From Scleroderma bovista (taxonomy: Eukaryota > Basidiomycota > Agaricomycetes > Boletales > Sclerodermataceae), in assembly GCA_037178675.1 (NCBI GenBank), contig JAYMGJ010000380.1, positions 141,169 to 205,168 of the forward strand: 64,000 bases of DNA. The letters run 5' to 3'. The notes beneath the pieces are model-generated. The model made no database searches. It was not told the origin of the DNA and worked only from the letters and a program-made list of their open reading frames with translations. Below are positions 11,212 through 21,989 of this stretch, piece after piece (positions within the stretch are counted from its first letter, which is position 1; the number at the start of each line of letters is the position of its first letter). The translations under genes and the position numbers were made by a program.

Positions 11212-11343
11212 TTTCTTCTCCTCTGCCTCCCAGCACTGCCTCTCCTCCCTCTTCACCTGCTTGCAGCAACAATGTTCCTTTGCCTTGGTGTCGAGAACAC
11301 TTGACTTGTCCTTGCTACCAGACACTAGCTCCGGTGTAGGGGC
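11212..11343. other. host sequence between GyC-1 and Cop-2
   Basis: Pyrimidine-rich, no gene seen. Without Cop-2 it runs on into 16073 and beyond. Confidence 0.5.
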
Positions 11344-11348
11344 CTTCA

Positions 11349-11626
11349 TGTTGATATTGAGTGTTTGTGCACTCTTGTGGTGTTGTGTGGCGCATTTGCA
11401 GTGATTACTTGAGGTGTTTCCTATCCAGGTTGATCAGGTGATTTGTGGCTTTTGTGTTACACTGTTTTTCCTTGTTTGCTTTGTTTGTGTAGTTGAAATT
11501 TTCGTGCCCAGAGTCCTTTCTCTTCAGTCTCTGACACTGGGCACAAGGTCTGTAATCTGTAGCTCTCCTCATAATTTAGTCTCTGACACTGGGCACAAGA
11601 GTGCTATTTTGTGGATTATTTGAACA
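11349..11626 (+). repeat. Cop-2 5' LTR
   Basis: TGTTGATATTG to TTTGAACA, 278 bp. Includes a repeated motif GTCTCTGACACTGGGCACAA (two copies, about 60 bp apart). Confidence 0.95.
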
Positions 11627-11640
11627 GGTTATGAGCCCTG
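11627..11640 (+). other. Cop-2 primer binding site
   Basis: GGTTATGAGCCCTG, continuing CGCT. The complement AGCGCAGGGCTCATAACC matches the stem and loop of an initiator tRNA-Met anticodon arm, including the CAT anticodon, rather than a tRNA 3' end. Half-tRNA priming of this kind is known for Drosophila copia and yeast Ty5. Confidence 0.82.
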
Positions 11641-11797
11641 CGCTCCAGGAACTTTAGGACTACGCTTTAGACCACCCTCCTGCTGCTGCGCAACTTTTTT
11701 CGCCTACTACATCGATTTCCACTCTTTGCCTCTCTGCCCCAGCCTCAAAACTCGCTCCCCAGCCCTCCTTTGCTGCCCCCATCGCATTCCCATCCCC

Positions 11798-14700
11798 ATG
11801 GCCGACGATTCCACCAGCTCTTCCACTCCTTCCTTCGAAAAACTCGCCTCTTCCAACTACTCCACCTGGAAGGGGGAGATGAAGGCCTTCCTGCGCACCA
11901 AGGGCCTCTGGACCATTGTTAGTGGTGCTGAGAAGCGCCCTGATGACTCCCACTCCGACCTCCAGGCTAAATGGGACCTTAGAGCGGACAAGGCTGCAGG
12001 TCAGCTGTATCTCTCCCTCTCTGCTGAACAGAGGACGCATATAGAGGCTGTCCAAGACCACCCTGCCAAGATCTGGTCGACCCTGGAGTCTATCCACCTC
12101 CAACAGCGTCCAGGAGCTCGTTTCAATGCCTGGGACGACTTTTTCTCGATTAGGAAGAAGGAGGACGAGTCCCTGACCTCTCTCATCGCCAGGATTGAGG
12201 ACTCTATGTCCAAGATCCAGCAGCTCCGCCCCAAGGACGCCTCCACCCCTTATACCATCAAGGACCTCGATAATGAGCTTATTTGTATGGCTATGGTGCG
12301 ATCCCTGGGCGATGACTACTCCCACTTTGCTTCTTCTCTACTTCTCTTCCAGTCTTTGGAGAAAGACAGGCTCAAGGAGGCTTTCCTAGCGGAGGAGTTA
12401 CAGCGCAAGCGTCGCCCTGAGGCTACCACTGGGTCTGAGGCAGTCCTGTTCGCCTCTGGCAGCACCTGCAAGTGTCCCCCTTCTGTGTCCTGCACTTTCT
12501 GCGAGTACTCGAACCACTGTGTCCACAAGTGCCAGAATCTTGTCAAGGCCAAGACCAACTACTTATCCCAGAAGTCCAAGCGCACTAAGAAGGGTGGTAA
12601 CGCCGCAAATCAAGCCTCTGACGCGTCCAGCTCCTCTCAGACCCCTGCAGATGCATCCTCTGGCTCCCAGTCCGCTTCCCAGGCCATGGAGTTCGCTGGA
12701 AATGCAAGTCTTCGTTCCTTTGACCCCTCCTCCCCACTCTATCCACTCCAACTCGATGCTGACGTCCATTGGAATGCAGACACTGGGGCCACTGCTCATA
12801 TGACCCCCCATCGCCACTGGATGCGCAACTATACCTCCAAATGTGTTCCAGTGAAGTTGGCAGACAATAAAGTGGTCTATTCTGCTGGGGTGGGGTCTGT
12901 GGTGTTTGTACCGGTTATTGGAGGAAGGAAGCAGCGTCCCGTCGAGTTTACCAACGTCCTGCATGTCCCTGACCTCAGGAATAATTTACTCTCTGTGCTA
13001 TACTTGTGTCGAAGTAAGGGCTTCCTTGTAAGCATTGATGCGACGCAGATGGCCTTCAGACGTCACCCTGGACCTGTTCTCTTCGTTGCAAACATAGGGA
13101 CAAGCAACTGCGCTTTTCTGGATGGAGAAACCGCCCCTCTGGTCGAATTTGCGTCTGCAGCCACCACTACTCCTCTAGATCTTGACTTGTGGCATAGGAG
13201 ACTAGCTCACCACCACCTGGCCGATGTGAAGACCTTGCTGCATCACAATCTGGTCACTGGGATGGCCATAGACTCGAAGACTGCCCCAGATCCTATCTGT
13301 GAAACCTGCCTGGCTGGTAAGATGCATGCCAATCCCTTCCCTAGCTCTTCATGGCGCGCCTCCAAACCTCTGGAACTCGTCCATAGCGATGTCCACGATG
13401 TAGGCCACCTTTCCATGTCTGGGTATCGATACTGGATCACTTTCATCGACGACTACTCGAGATTTTGCTTTGTTATCCCTCTGAAGGCCAAGTCACAAGC
13501 TTTTGAGGCCTTTAAGACGTTCAAGGCCTTTGCTGAGAACCAGAGCGAGCGAAAGATCAAGATCCTGCGCGATGACAAGGGAGGGGAGTATATGAGCAAC
13601 GCTTTCATCGATTTCACGACCCAATGTGGCATTCTTCGCCAGCATACTGTCAGGAATCGACCCCAGCAGAATGGAGTTGCAGAGCGTGCTAATAGGGTTC
13701 TATCCGAGCGGATTACTGCGATGTTGGACGAGTCTGGCCTTGCCAAAGGTTTCTGGGGCGACTGTCTTGCCTCTTTAGTCCATGTCTGGAACAGGTGTCC
13801 TACTGAGGCCATCAAGAATGCTACTCCCTATGAACTGTGGCATGGGTGCAAGCCTGATGTCTCCCACCTTCGAGTTTGGGGATGTACTGCCTATGTGCAT
13901 GTGCAGAAGGACAAGAGGCGCCCTCTGGAGTCCCACATGGAGAAATGCGTCTTTCTAGGCTATCCTGAGGGTTACAAAGGCTGGAAGTTCTATAATCCCA
14001 CCTCCAAGCGTACTCTCATCTCTGAAAGGGCTGATTTCGACGAAAGGTACTTCCCTATGTCCAAAAGATCGCCCTTACCATCCCAGCCTCCCCCTACTGC
14101 TCCTGCTGTTGTCCCACCTTCGCCCCCAGTTGAATACTACAACCCTGGTGCGACTCTGGACTCTGAGAGCGAATGCAATGAGGTACTGGATCATGGGGGG
14201 GCGCCTATACCTTTACCTGCTAATCCAGAACCTCCTGCTGTTCCAGATGAAGCTCCTGCGCCTCCTGTGCGCACTCCATCCCCAGAACCACGTCCCAGAC
14301 CTCCTAGTCCCGTCGGAATCGGTGCCAGACTGCCTATGCGCAACAGACAGAAACCCAGAGAGTGGTGGAAGCTCTCCCCTGCGCAGCTTGATGAACCTGA
14401 TGAGATGGAGGACAGTGATGACGAGTTGGCTATGTCTGCATCTCTCCCTGATGAGCCACTCACATTTGCAGAGGCTCTGACTCGCCCTGATGCGGAAAAG
14501 TGGAGACAAGCTGCTTTGGAGGAGCTGGCTGCTCACCAGTCAAATGGTACTTGGACCCTTGTTCCTAGGCCTGCTGGGAGTAAGGTGATCGGTTCAAAGT
14601 GGGTATTTAAGGTGAAGCGCAACGCAGATGGCTCTGTAGACCGCTACAAGGCTCGATTGGTGGCCAAGGGCTACAACCAGCGTCCTGGATTCGATTACCT

Positions 14701-15758
14701 TGAAGTCTTCGCTCCTACTGTTCGCCTTTCGTCCATCCGGGTTATTCTCGCGCTTGCTGCACTCCAGGACCTCCACCTGCACTCCCTTGACGTCTCTCAT
14801 GCCTACCTCAATGGGGAAATGGACTGTGAGGTGTATATGGCGCAACCTGAAGGCTTTGTGGAGGGAGATCCAAAAGCAAAGGTGTGTCTGCTTCAGAAGG
14901 CTATCTATGGCAGCAAACAGGGCGGAAACCGCTGGAACAAGAAGATGCGCTCTGTGCTTGAGTCTCTTAACTTCAGGCAGACCTACTCCGATGCCAGCAT
15001 CTACATCTACTCCAAGGATGGTGTAACTATCATTCTCCCTGTCTTTGTCGATGATATGACTCTAGCCTCGAAATCTGAACCAGCCATCCAGTCTTTCATC
15101 GCCCAACTCAGCCAGCACTTCAAATCGTCCAGATATCGCCTACACTGTCGGAGTATTGGCCAGATTCAACTCCAATCCTGGCTGGACCCACTGGCTCGCT
15201 GTCAAACACCTCCTGCGCTATATTAAGGGTACCCTTGACTACTCTATCACCTATTCTCCTGATCCCTCGCAACCTGAGACCTTTATCACCTTCTCTGATG
15301 CAGACCATGGTGGATGCAAGGATACTGGCCGCTCTACTGGTGGATATGTGGTCAAGATGGGTACTGGTGCGGTTTCCTGGTCTTCTAAGCTGCAAAACGT
15401 CGTTGCTCTGTCTACTACTGAAGCTGAGTATATGGCAGCTGTCCAAGCAGGCAAGGAAATCAAATGGATGCGCAATCTGATGCATGAGCTTGGTATTCCC
15501 CTTCCTGGCGCCTCCTCTCTGCTCATTGACAACCAATCTGCGATTTCTGTGGCTAAGAACCCAGAACACCATGGCAGGATGAAGCAGCTGGACCTTTGCT
15601 ACTACTGGCTTCGAGATGCGGTCCAGGAACAGGCTATCACACCTTCATTCGTCCCTACCACTCAACAGGCTGCTGATCTGCTCACCAAACCATTGACTAC
15701 ACCCAAGGTGAGGGAGTTTTGTCAGATGCTGGGACTTGGTGGATCTGGGGGGAGTTAG
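11798..15758 (+). pseudogene. Cop-2 gag-pol polyprotein with deletion in reverse transcriptase
   Basis: I take the ATG at 11798 (MADDSTSSS), matching Cop-1; an in-frame extension upstream lacks support. Order: gag; zinc knuckle near 12491; protease DTGA near 12777; integrase HHCC near 13190-13310 and DDE core (HSDVHD, LRDDKGGEY, QQNGVAERANR); reverse transcriptase (KWVFKVKRNADGSV; FVDD near 15046 in place of the usual YVDD); RNase H (TFSDADHGG, STTEAEYM). At about 15126, after QHFK, the sequence jumps to PDIAYTVGVLARF in another frame. Cop-1 retains over 220 bp of what is missing. The frame ending at 15226 is the resulting false end; RNase H continues in the other frame to the stop at 15756-15758. 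Insertion is young, so the deletion was probably present in the copied RNA or arose during reverse transcription. Confidence 0.93.
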
Positions 15759-15780
15759 TGATTTGCAGAAATGCACAATC

Positions 15781-15789
15781 AGGGGGAAG
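15781..15789 (+). other. Cop-2 polypurine tract
   Basis: AGGGGGAAG immediately before the 3' LTR. Confidence 0.8.
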
Positions 15790-16067
15790 TGTTGATATTG
15801 AGTGTTTGTGCACTCTTGTGGTGTTGTGTGGCGCATTTGCAGTGATTACTTGAGGTGTTTCCTTTCCAGGTTGATCAGGTGATTTGTGGCTTTTGTGTTA
15901 CACTGTTTTTCCTTGTTTGCTTTGTTTGTGTAGTTGAAATTTTCGTGCCCAGAGTCCTTTCTCTTCAGTCTCTGACACTGGGCACAAGGTCTGTAATCTG
16001 TAGCTCTCCTCATAATTTAGTCTCTGACACTGGGCACAAGAGTGCTATTTTGTGGATTATTTGAACA
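15790..16067 (+). repeat. Cop-2 3' LTR
   Basis: 278 bp, one base different from the 5' LTR. Confidence 0.95.
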
Positions 16068-16072
16068 CTTCA

Positions 16073-16376
16073 ACCAGTCTTTGGACTCAGTGGCAGCTGG
16101 GGTGATGAGGCTGGTGGACATAGTGGACATGTTGTTAGATGACAGGAAATTGGGGGTAAAGGCAAAACTGGTCTGATATTTATAGATCCAAATTTTGTAC
16201 TCAGACAACCACTCCGGACTCCACATTGTTCTAGGTGACCACACAACTGCCTCATTGCAGCCTCATGGGTTTGGCCCCTAAAAGGGGGATACTGTTACAA
16301 CCATGTCCAACTCTGAGTCTCATCCAGTCACTCCAGTCACATCCCAGCACTCTAGCCCAACTCTGGTTGCTCACAT
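16073..16376 (+). mobile_element. remnant of another LTR element: purine tract and LTR start
   Basis: A purine tract AAAAGGGGGATAC (16276-16288) is followed by TGTTACAACCATGTCC, which aligns with the start of the solo LTR at 33999 (TGTCAAGATCATGTCC) for about 90 bp before breaking off. The tract also resembles the GyB tract. No coding part remains visible upstream. Confidence 0.55.
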
Positions 16377-16956
16377 CCATAGCTTCTTCTGCACCCCCAA
16401 ACCTGCTTGAAGATGGTGGGTTCCAGTCTTTAGGTATGTATGCATCAAGGGTGCCATGCTGTGAATTTACAACTTCAACTTCATCAATTTCAGAAAAACA
16501 AACCAGATTGTTGACCCAGCGATGGCAATGAGATGTGGGTTGGTTCATGTGTCACTGAATAGCTTCGTCCAATGGCAATATCTTTCCACAGCTTGGGCAT
16601 CGTGGCATGGCAATATGGTAGTGGAGTATCTCATGTGAAAGAGCACAAGCAAGTGACGATCTGCTACAACTATGTTGCTTTTCACTTACCATGTCATCCC
16701 TACCCCCTTCTTCCTTTCCTCCAACTACCCCAATGACTACAAAAATGGACTTAAGCAGTGCCATTTCAGATCACACTGGTATCACAGAAATTTTTGCAAT
16801 CAGTTCAAGGCCTGTGGTGCAGATGAACAAGTTCGAACATACCTCCCCACCTCTATCTCAATCCCTATCCCCTTTGATGCATACCAGCTCTCTCTCCTTG
16901 CACAATGAATTGCTCAGCTCAACTGCCATTGACCCCTCCACTCTATTATCTGAGTC
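16377..16956. other. no gene recognised
   Basis: Contains a minus-strand ORF (16552-16764) ending in MPRCPSCGKILPLDEAIQ and overlapping plus-strand ORFs. None shows a family I recognise. Confidence 0.4.
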
Positions 16957-17264
16957 TGTCAAGACTGGTTCTTCACTGACCTGATCTCTATGGAGGGTCT
17001 GTAGGGAATGGCATGGGTGTACCCATGGGTGTCCACCTGCATACCCACACCCAGATCCATGCTAATTAAACACCCAGACCCATGGGTCCAGGTGTCTTGT
17101 CGGATCACAGATTTTGCCACCCAAAAAGACACCCACATGGGTGGGACCTTTGGGTGTAGTAATACTATATACTGAAGTCAATATATGTATTAATTTGTAG
17201 CTACTACATGATATGGTACATTATCACACTAGAAGTTGTTGTGTGATCATGCTGGATGGAAGGA

Positions 17265-17455
17265 TCATTGCCTCTGTTGTCCTGGTGCTGGTGTGCATGC
17301 ACTGGCATCATTGTTGTTGTCTCACCTTGCCACAGGTGTCTCATTGTCTTGTGAGGCTGGGTGTAGGGGTGGTCACCTCTGTTGTCCTGGTGCTGGCATG
17401 CATGCACTGGTGTCATCATTGTCATCTTGCTGTGGGCATCTTAATAGTGGTGCTC
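17265..17455. repeat. imperfect tandem repeat near left end of Harbinger
   Basis: Two copies of a segment containing CTCTGTTGTCCTGGTGCTGG followed by GCATGCACTGG. Related GT-rich sequence occurs near the other end at 22180-22290, so it may be a subterminal transposase-binding region. Confidence 0.5.
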
Positions 17456-18643
17456 AAGGTGCCTCTGGAAGGGTTCTGGAAGTGCTCTGGAAGTGCTCTG
17501 GAGGTGCTCTGGATGCAGGCCATTTTTAAACCCTGGGGCTTGTGCTAATTTCACTATCGTAGCATATCAAATATGATGCTGATTTATTTGAGTACCATAC
17601 TCCCATCGTTCGGGAGCTACCAACATGCCCCGAAATTCTGTGCGCAAGAATATCTTGAACCAACTCGACAACACAACCCTTACTATTGTAACTGCAAGGC
17701 TAGAAAATGTGTCGTGGAATGGAGGATAGTAGCCCGAGTTCAGCCTCCAGTTGGGGCGAGTCCAGTCTCTCCCAGACCCCCCTCTTCACTCTGTCGTCAC
17801 CGATCTCACTGATCTCATCAGATCTTGAGTCCAGCTCCTCTGATGACTCTACGGTTGAACGAGATGCTCGATATGCCCGGCTCCTAAATGGAATCAGTGC
17901 GCTTAGAGACGAAATCGAGTATGCCCGCGTACTTGAAAAACCAGATGTGCCGATGATGCGTGCACCCCAGCTATGCCTCCTTGAACACTTTGCGGATCAT
18001 AGACCCCACTTATTTATCAAGCGCCTTCGTGTGTGGCCATCGATTTTTGATCGCATCCTCAATCAAATCAGTGACCACCCTATTTTTCACAGCCGCTCTG
18101 AAAACCGCCAGTTGCCTGTTGCCATTCAATTGGCGATTTTCCTCTTCCGTGCAGGGCATTATGGGAATGCGGTGTCGCCTGAGGATGTCGCCCAATGGGC
18201 TGGGGTGAGCGTTGGGTCGGTTGTCAATTGTACCAATCGTGTCATGATTGCTGTTCTGGACGAACACGACCAATTTGTCAGAATTCCATCCGAGGACTCG
18301 GAGGATATGGAGAAAGCCTGGGTCTTTACTGAATCACGCACCTGTCCAGCCTGGAAAAATGGCATTTTTGCCGCTGATGGTTCAAGTATCCCCCTGTTTG
18401 AAAAGCCTCATATGTTTGGAGAATCATATTATGACAGAAAGTCAAGATACTCCCTCAACTGTCAGGTGGGTACTTAAACAAGCATATAAAGTAGTAGGAC
18501 TTACATGTCATATAGCTTGTTATCATGCCACATAATTTACTTGTTGTGGACTATGTGTTGAGTGGTGTAATCTCAGCACCTCACCTCACTAGTTCTCAAG
18601 CTAGTACTTGGGTTAAACCCCCCCAAGTAAGCCATGTACCCTT

Positions 18644-18716
18644 GACCATATAGCTCAGTGGTTAGAGCACCTGGTATAGACCTAGGAGGTCTAGGGTTCA
18701 ATTCCCTGTCTGGTCA
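18644..18716 (+). ncRNA. tRNA-like Pol III domain in TRIM-4 5' LTR
   Basis: 72 nt plus a discriminator-like A. Acceptor arms GACCATA and TCTGGTC (six of seven pair); D arm GCTC-AGTGGTTA-GAGC; anticodon arm CCTGG-TATAGAC-CTAGG; 5-nt variable loop; T arm TAGGG-TTCAATT-CCCTG. A box TAGCTCAGTGG at 18651-18661 and B box GTTCAATTC at 18696-18704 fit the Pol III consensus. The anticodon loop lacks U33, so it is unlikely to decode. An overlapping hairpin TAGACC/GGTCTA is an alternative fold. Confidence 0.8.
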
Positions 18717-19004
18717 CATTACTTTTAACAGGTTATGAGCCCTGTGTGCTAAAGTGGTGATGTTCCTGATAAGTCCCAGTGTCCTAGTAAGCCCTTTAAA
18801 AAGGAAGGCAACCCCCATGGGGTTAGTAAGCCCTACCATCAAGGCAATGGACCCGATTAGGCAATGGATTCCCACGCCTGCACTTTGTAATAGTGATGTG
18901 CTGGATTAGGGGAGGCTGTTGAGTGGTGTAATCTCAGCACCTCACCTCACTAGTTCTCAAGCTAGTACTTGGGTTAAACCCCCCCAAGTAAGCCATGTAC
19001 CCTT

Positions 19005-19077
19005 GACCATATAGCTCAGTGGTTAGAGCACCTGGTATAGACCTAGGAGGTCTAGGGTTCAATTCCCTGTCTGGTCA
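19005..19077 (+). ncRNA. tRNA-like Pol III domain in TRIM-4 3' LTR
   Basis: Exact counterpart of 18644-18716, 361 bp downstream in the second LTR. Confidence 0.8.
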
Positions 19078-19693
19078 CATTACTTTTAACACTATGGGCT
19101 CGGACACCCAGGAAGCATTCATGATGCATGGGCATTTCGGGGCACCTGTATCGCATCAGATCCTGCAGAATTTATCCCACAGGGTCACTGGATGTGGGCA
19201 GACAGCACATATCCAACAGAGACTTGGTGCGCTGTCCCCTTCAAAAAGCCTAGGGGAGGGGGATTATCTCGAGATCAAAATGTGTATAACAAACATCTTT
19301 CCAAGGTACATACCTTACTATCCCACAGGGATCGCATATTGATCGGATAAACAGATTCGCGTGCGTGTTGAACACGCATTTGCTGCCTTGAAAGGTCGAT
19401 TCCAAAGTCTTTGTGAAGTGCGCATGAAGATTCGGACAGAAAAGGATACAAAGGTGGCAATATTCTGGGTCCTTTGCTGCATCATTTTGCACAATATGAT
19501 TGTATGCTTTGAGGAAGAAATGGGGGAGAATGTCATGCCCTCGACTGACTGGGCAATTAATGAAGGAAGTGGCTTGCACGATGAAGACGTGGTGGAGGTT
19601 GCAGAGGCTGTAGGAACTCCTGGTCAGCAATTTCGCATGGGGCTGCTAGATAAACTGTTTCAGCATCTCGGACGGGAGCGTACCCATACATAA

Positions 19694-20097
19694 ACACATT
19701 CCAGCCAACAGCGGATGTTGGGGGTTCTTGAGGTCTTTGATGGAGTAGATGTCACAGTAAGGGGGTCCCAAGCGAGTTCAGACCTTTGTTCATGAAATAA
19801 AATCCTATGCCTGACACGCATACACGTTGGTGTGAGATGGGCAACGCAAACAAGAACACAAGATACACAAGTACATACACGAATTTCCCACCAAGGAAGG
19901 ATACTGGGCCCTATAACAGTGGTACAATGTCAGATGTGAGCAATGAAGTGGATGTGACGAGCTGGGAGATGGGGTGAGCAACAAGACAGGACAAGCAACA
20001 AGATGAGATGAAACAACTTGATCAAATGCACCCGGCACAAGATAAAATGAGATGAGAAACTAAGGGACACAGTAATGAAGAAGCGAGGGTCTTGAGT
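19694..20097. other. spacer between the two Harbinger genes
   Basis: The genes converge here; no further gene seen. Confidence 0.5.
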
Positions 20098-21944
20098 CTA
20101 AGCAGGAGGAGTGGGCTGCGAGGAGCCACCATTGGCCTTCATGAGTTGGGCGAGCTGAATTTTGAGTTGAAGTGTTTCAGCCTCACTGAGGAAGGCACTT
20201 TTCTCAGCGTTCTTCAGCTCGATGTCAAGCTTCTTCATCTCTTGCTCTTTCCGATGCCTTTCCTCCATATCCTGCTGCTGTACCTTGATCTCCTCCTTCA
20301 TCAAGTCTGGCTCCCGACCCTTGATAACATACTCCATTTTTGCAAGGTAGCGTGTAGTTTTATTAGAGGATGAGGATGCTAACATTGCCTCGACTTCCTG
20401 ATTCAAATCGCTGACCTGGTTTTGAAGTTGAGACTTGCCACGGTTGGCAGCTTGGACAGAACTTGCCTTTGTTGAGCTTGTCTTTGGGTCGGAGGATGAG
20501 GGCAAAGACAATCTCCCACCAGTTTTCCGCGAAGAAGATGAAGTTGATGAAGATGTTGTAGACACAGTTGAGTGGGGGGGATGGTGGTATGGCAAGGACT
20601 GACGGAATACAGAGTGGCTGTTAGTCAAGGGTGTACGAGCCTTGCGAAACATTGAGAATTGAGAGCGTGGACCACCACTACTTGGTGTCAAAGGGTGATG
20701 TGGATACGGCTATCAATTTATCAGTGATTTTCATTAATTCAGTTCAAGGGAAATATACCTGATCTCCTTGAGCTGATATGGAGTCCATGTCAATATCTTG
20801 CTCATTGTTGCCCATATCCATCTGCTCCTGCTCCCAGTTGAAGTCTGGTGTTGGCCATTCATCGTATGTGGCTTCTTCTTCACCCTTGTTCATTGTTGGG
20901 CACAATGGCACTGTGGCCTCCTCACATCCACCACCCTCAACAGCCACCTGATCTTCATCTGCTTCGTTGGGCATCTCCATCGCATTAGGACCCATCAAGT
21001 TCCCATCAGCTTCTGTAGGGGGAACATCAGCAGAGGTCCCTGCTCTAGTACTCAATGTCTTCTTCGGGCCAGCCGTCCTGCCATCCTGGAAAATCCCATA
21101 AAGCTCCTCTCCATAATTTTTATCCGGGGTGGAGTTGATACCATCAGGGTCAAACAATGGGTTGCCCTGCCAGATGGAGTGTAAGTCATCATACCAAGGG
21201 AAACTATTGAGAACATCCTCTGCATGTATACGTTGTAAGCACCTCTGTTCTCGATCATCAATCATGCAACGTACGCTGAAGATTTGCAAATTTTGGGTGG
21301 CCAGGTATGATACCTTCCCCTGATTGATTGAATCACCCACGATGTTTGCAATAGAGTCCCTTCAGCCTAACCAATTAAAAGTAAATTTCATGGACTGGTG
21401 CAAGGGGGGAACTCACGTGGCAATTCAGTTGCCCACACTGGTCTGAAACTTGGCTGGGCTCGCCGCATACATCTCCTGGTATTCAGTATCATTCGCGAAA
21501 ATGGCCTGGGAAACAATGGCCTGGACATCCTTTTTGTTGTGGCCCAATGGCTGCTCGGTTGGTAGGGGTGGTAGATCAGCAGCGTTTTTATTGCTGAAGA
21601 GAATGCGGGAATTAGCAGGATGGGTAAGAAGCCAGTTAACAAGTTTATTGGTTACGAGAATTATCCCATTGAATATTTTTGGGATGGGTGCTTCCTGATG
21701 AACCCTCAGTAGCAACTGCTGGACCCTTGCCTTTTGCACCAGTGAGATTCGTAGCAGGGGTTTGCAAGTTTGATCCACCACTAGTGCTTGCATTTGCAGC
21801 GGGTCGTTTGGGTCCCCCTCGATGGGGTGGTCCACTTGTGGAAGCCATGGGTCCTACTAAGATGGCCTGCAGGCGGGCAGACCGTCGAGGGCGTGGTCGT
21901 AGGGGAGGCATCACTATTCGAACTCCGCCTGGCCTCATTGCCAA
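20098..21944 (-). pseudogene. Harbinger second gene (Myb/SANT-like DNA-binding partner), broken
   Basis: Minus-strand gene of at least three exons. N-terminal part (from 21944) is basic and ends NIQWDNSRN; one extra base near 21650 breaks the frame before TNKLVNWLLTHPANSRILF, which reads like the trihelix/Myb-type domain of fungal Harbinger partner proteins. A TGA follows SVGN near 21423, where arginine (CGA) would fit. The next exon holds FPWYDDLHSIWQGNPLFDP and acidic sequence to about 20750; a short intron follows; the last exon (about 20700-20098) is Ser-rich, then a charged coiled-coil-like stretch (EEIKVQQQDMEERHRKEQEM). Known role in the superfamily: DNA binding and nuclear import of the transposase. 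Exon borders are my estimate. Confidence 0.72.
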
Positions 21945-21989
21945 CAGTGAGTCAGCATTCTGTGTTTGTCAGAGCATTTCCAGAGGCAC

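Larger units (their letters stand above)
11349..16067 (+). mobile_element. Cop-2: structurally complete, recent Ty1/copia element
   Basis: 4719 bp between TSDs CTTCA (11344-11348 and 16068-16072). The two 278-bp LTRs differ at one base (CCTATCC versus CCTTTCC), so insertion was recent. One long gag-pol ORF, but a deletion after the FVDD motif removes the end of the reverse transcriptase and shifts the frame, so it cannot make a full polyprotein and would need help to move. Confidence 0.96.
18556..19091 (+). mobile_element. TRIM-4: complete miniature LTR element in the Harbinger transposase exon
   Basis: 536 bp with TSD CTATG (18551-18555 and 19092-19096). LTRs 18556-18730 and 18917-19091, 175 bp each and essentially identical. 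Primer binding site GGTTATGAGCCCTG at 18731-18744, purine tract TAGGGGAGGC at 18907-18916. The 186-bp internal region has no ORF. Termini TGTTGAG and TTTTAACA parallel those of Cop (TGTTGAT and TTTGAACA). Confidence 0.96.
17623..19693 (+). pseudogene. Harbinger DDE transposase (HARBI1-like), interrupted by TRIM-4
   Basis: Nuclease for cut-and-paste transposition. The likely original start is the ATG at 17623 (MPRNSVRKNILNQLDN); a one-base excess near 17720 throws that frame to a stop, and the long frame runs from 17707. A helix-turn-helix-like stretch (LPVAIQLAIFLFRAG..DVAQWAGVSVGSV) precedes the first catalytic Asp (FAADGSS). Intron 18466-18515 joins SLNCQ to LVIMPHNLLVVDY. TRIM-4 splits the next codon. 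Past it, GLGHPGSIHD gives the second Asp. Intron 19306-19354 then leads to RVEHAFAALKGRF with the catalytic Glu. Stop at 19691-19693. All three catalytic residues survive, so TRIM-4 and the 5' frameshift are the main lesions. Confidence 0.9.

Noticed and set aside
11660..12325. Minus-strand ORF of 221 codons opposite Cop-2 gag, also seen opposite Cop-1 gag (3675-4229)
   Set aside because: A shadow of the GC-rich gag frame; the copies are similar only because gag is. No own motif.
18644..18716. A genuine tRNA gene
   Set aside because: Folds well and has both promoter boxes, but the anticodon loop TATAGAC lacks U33, and every copy lies in a TRIM LTR. Called tRNA-like instead.
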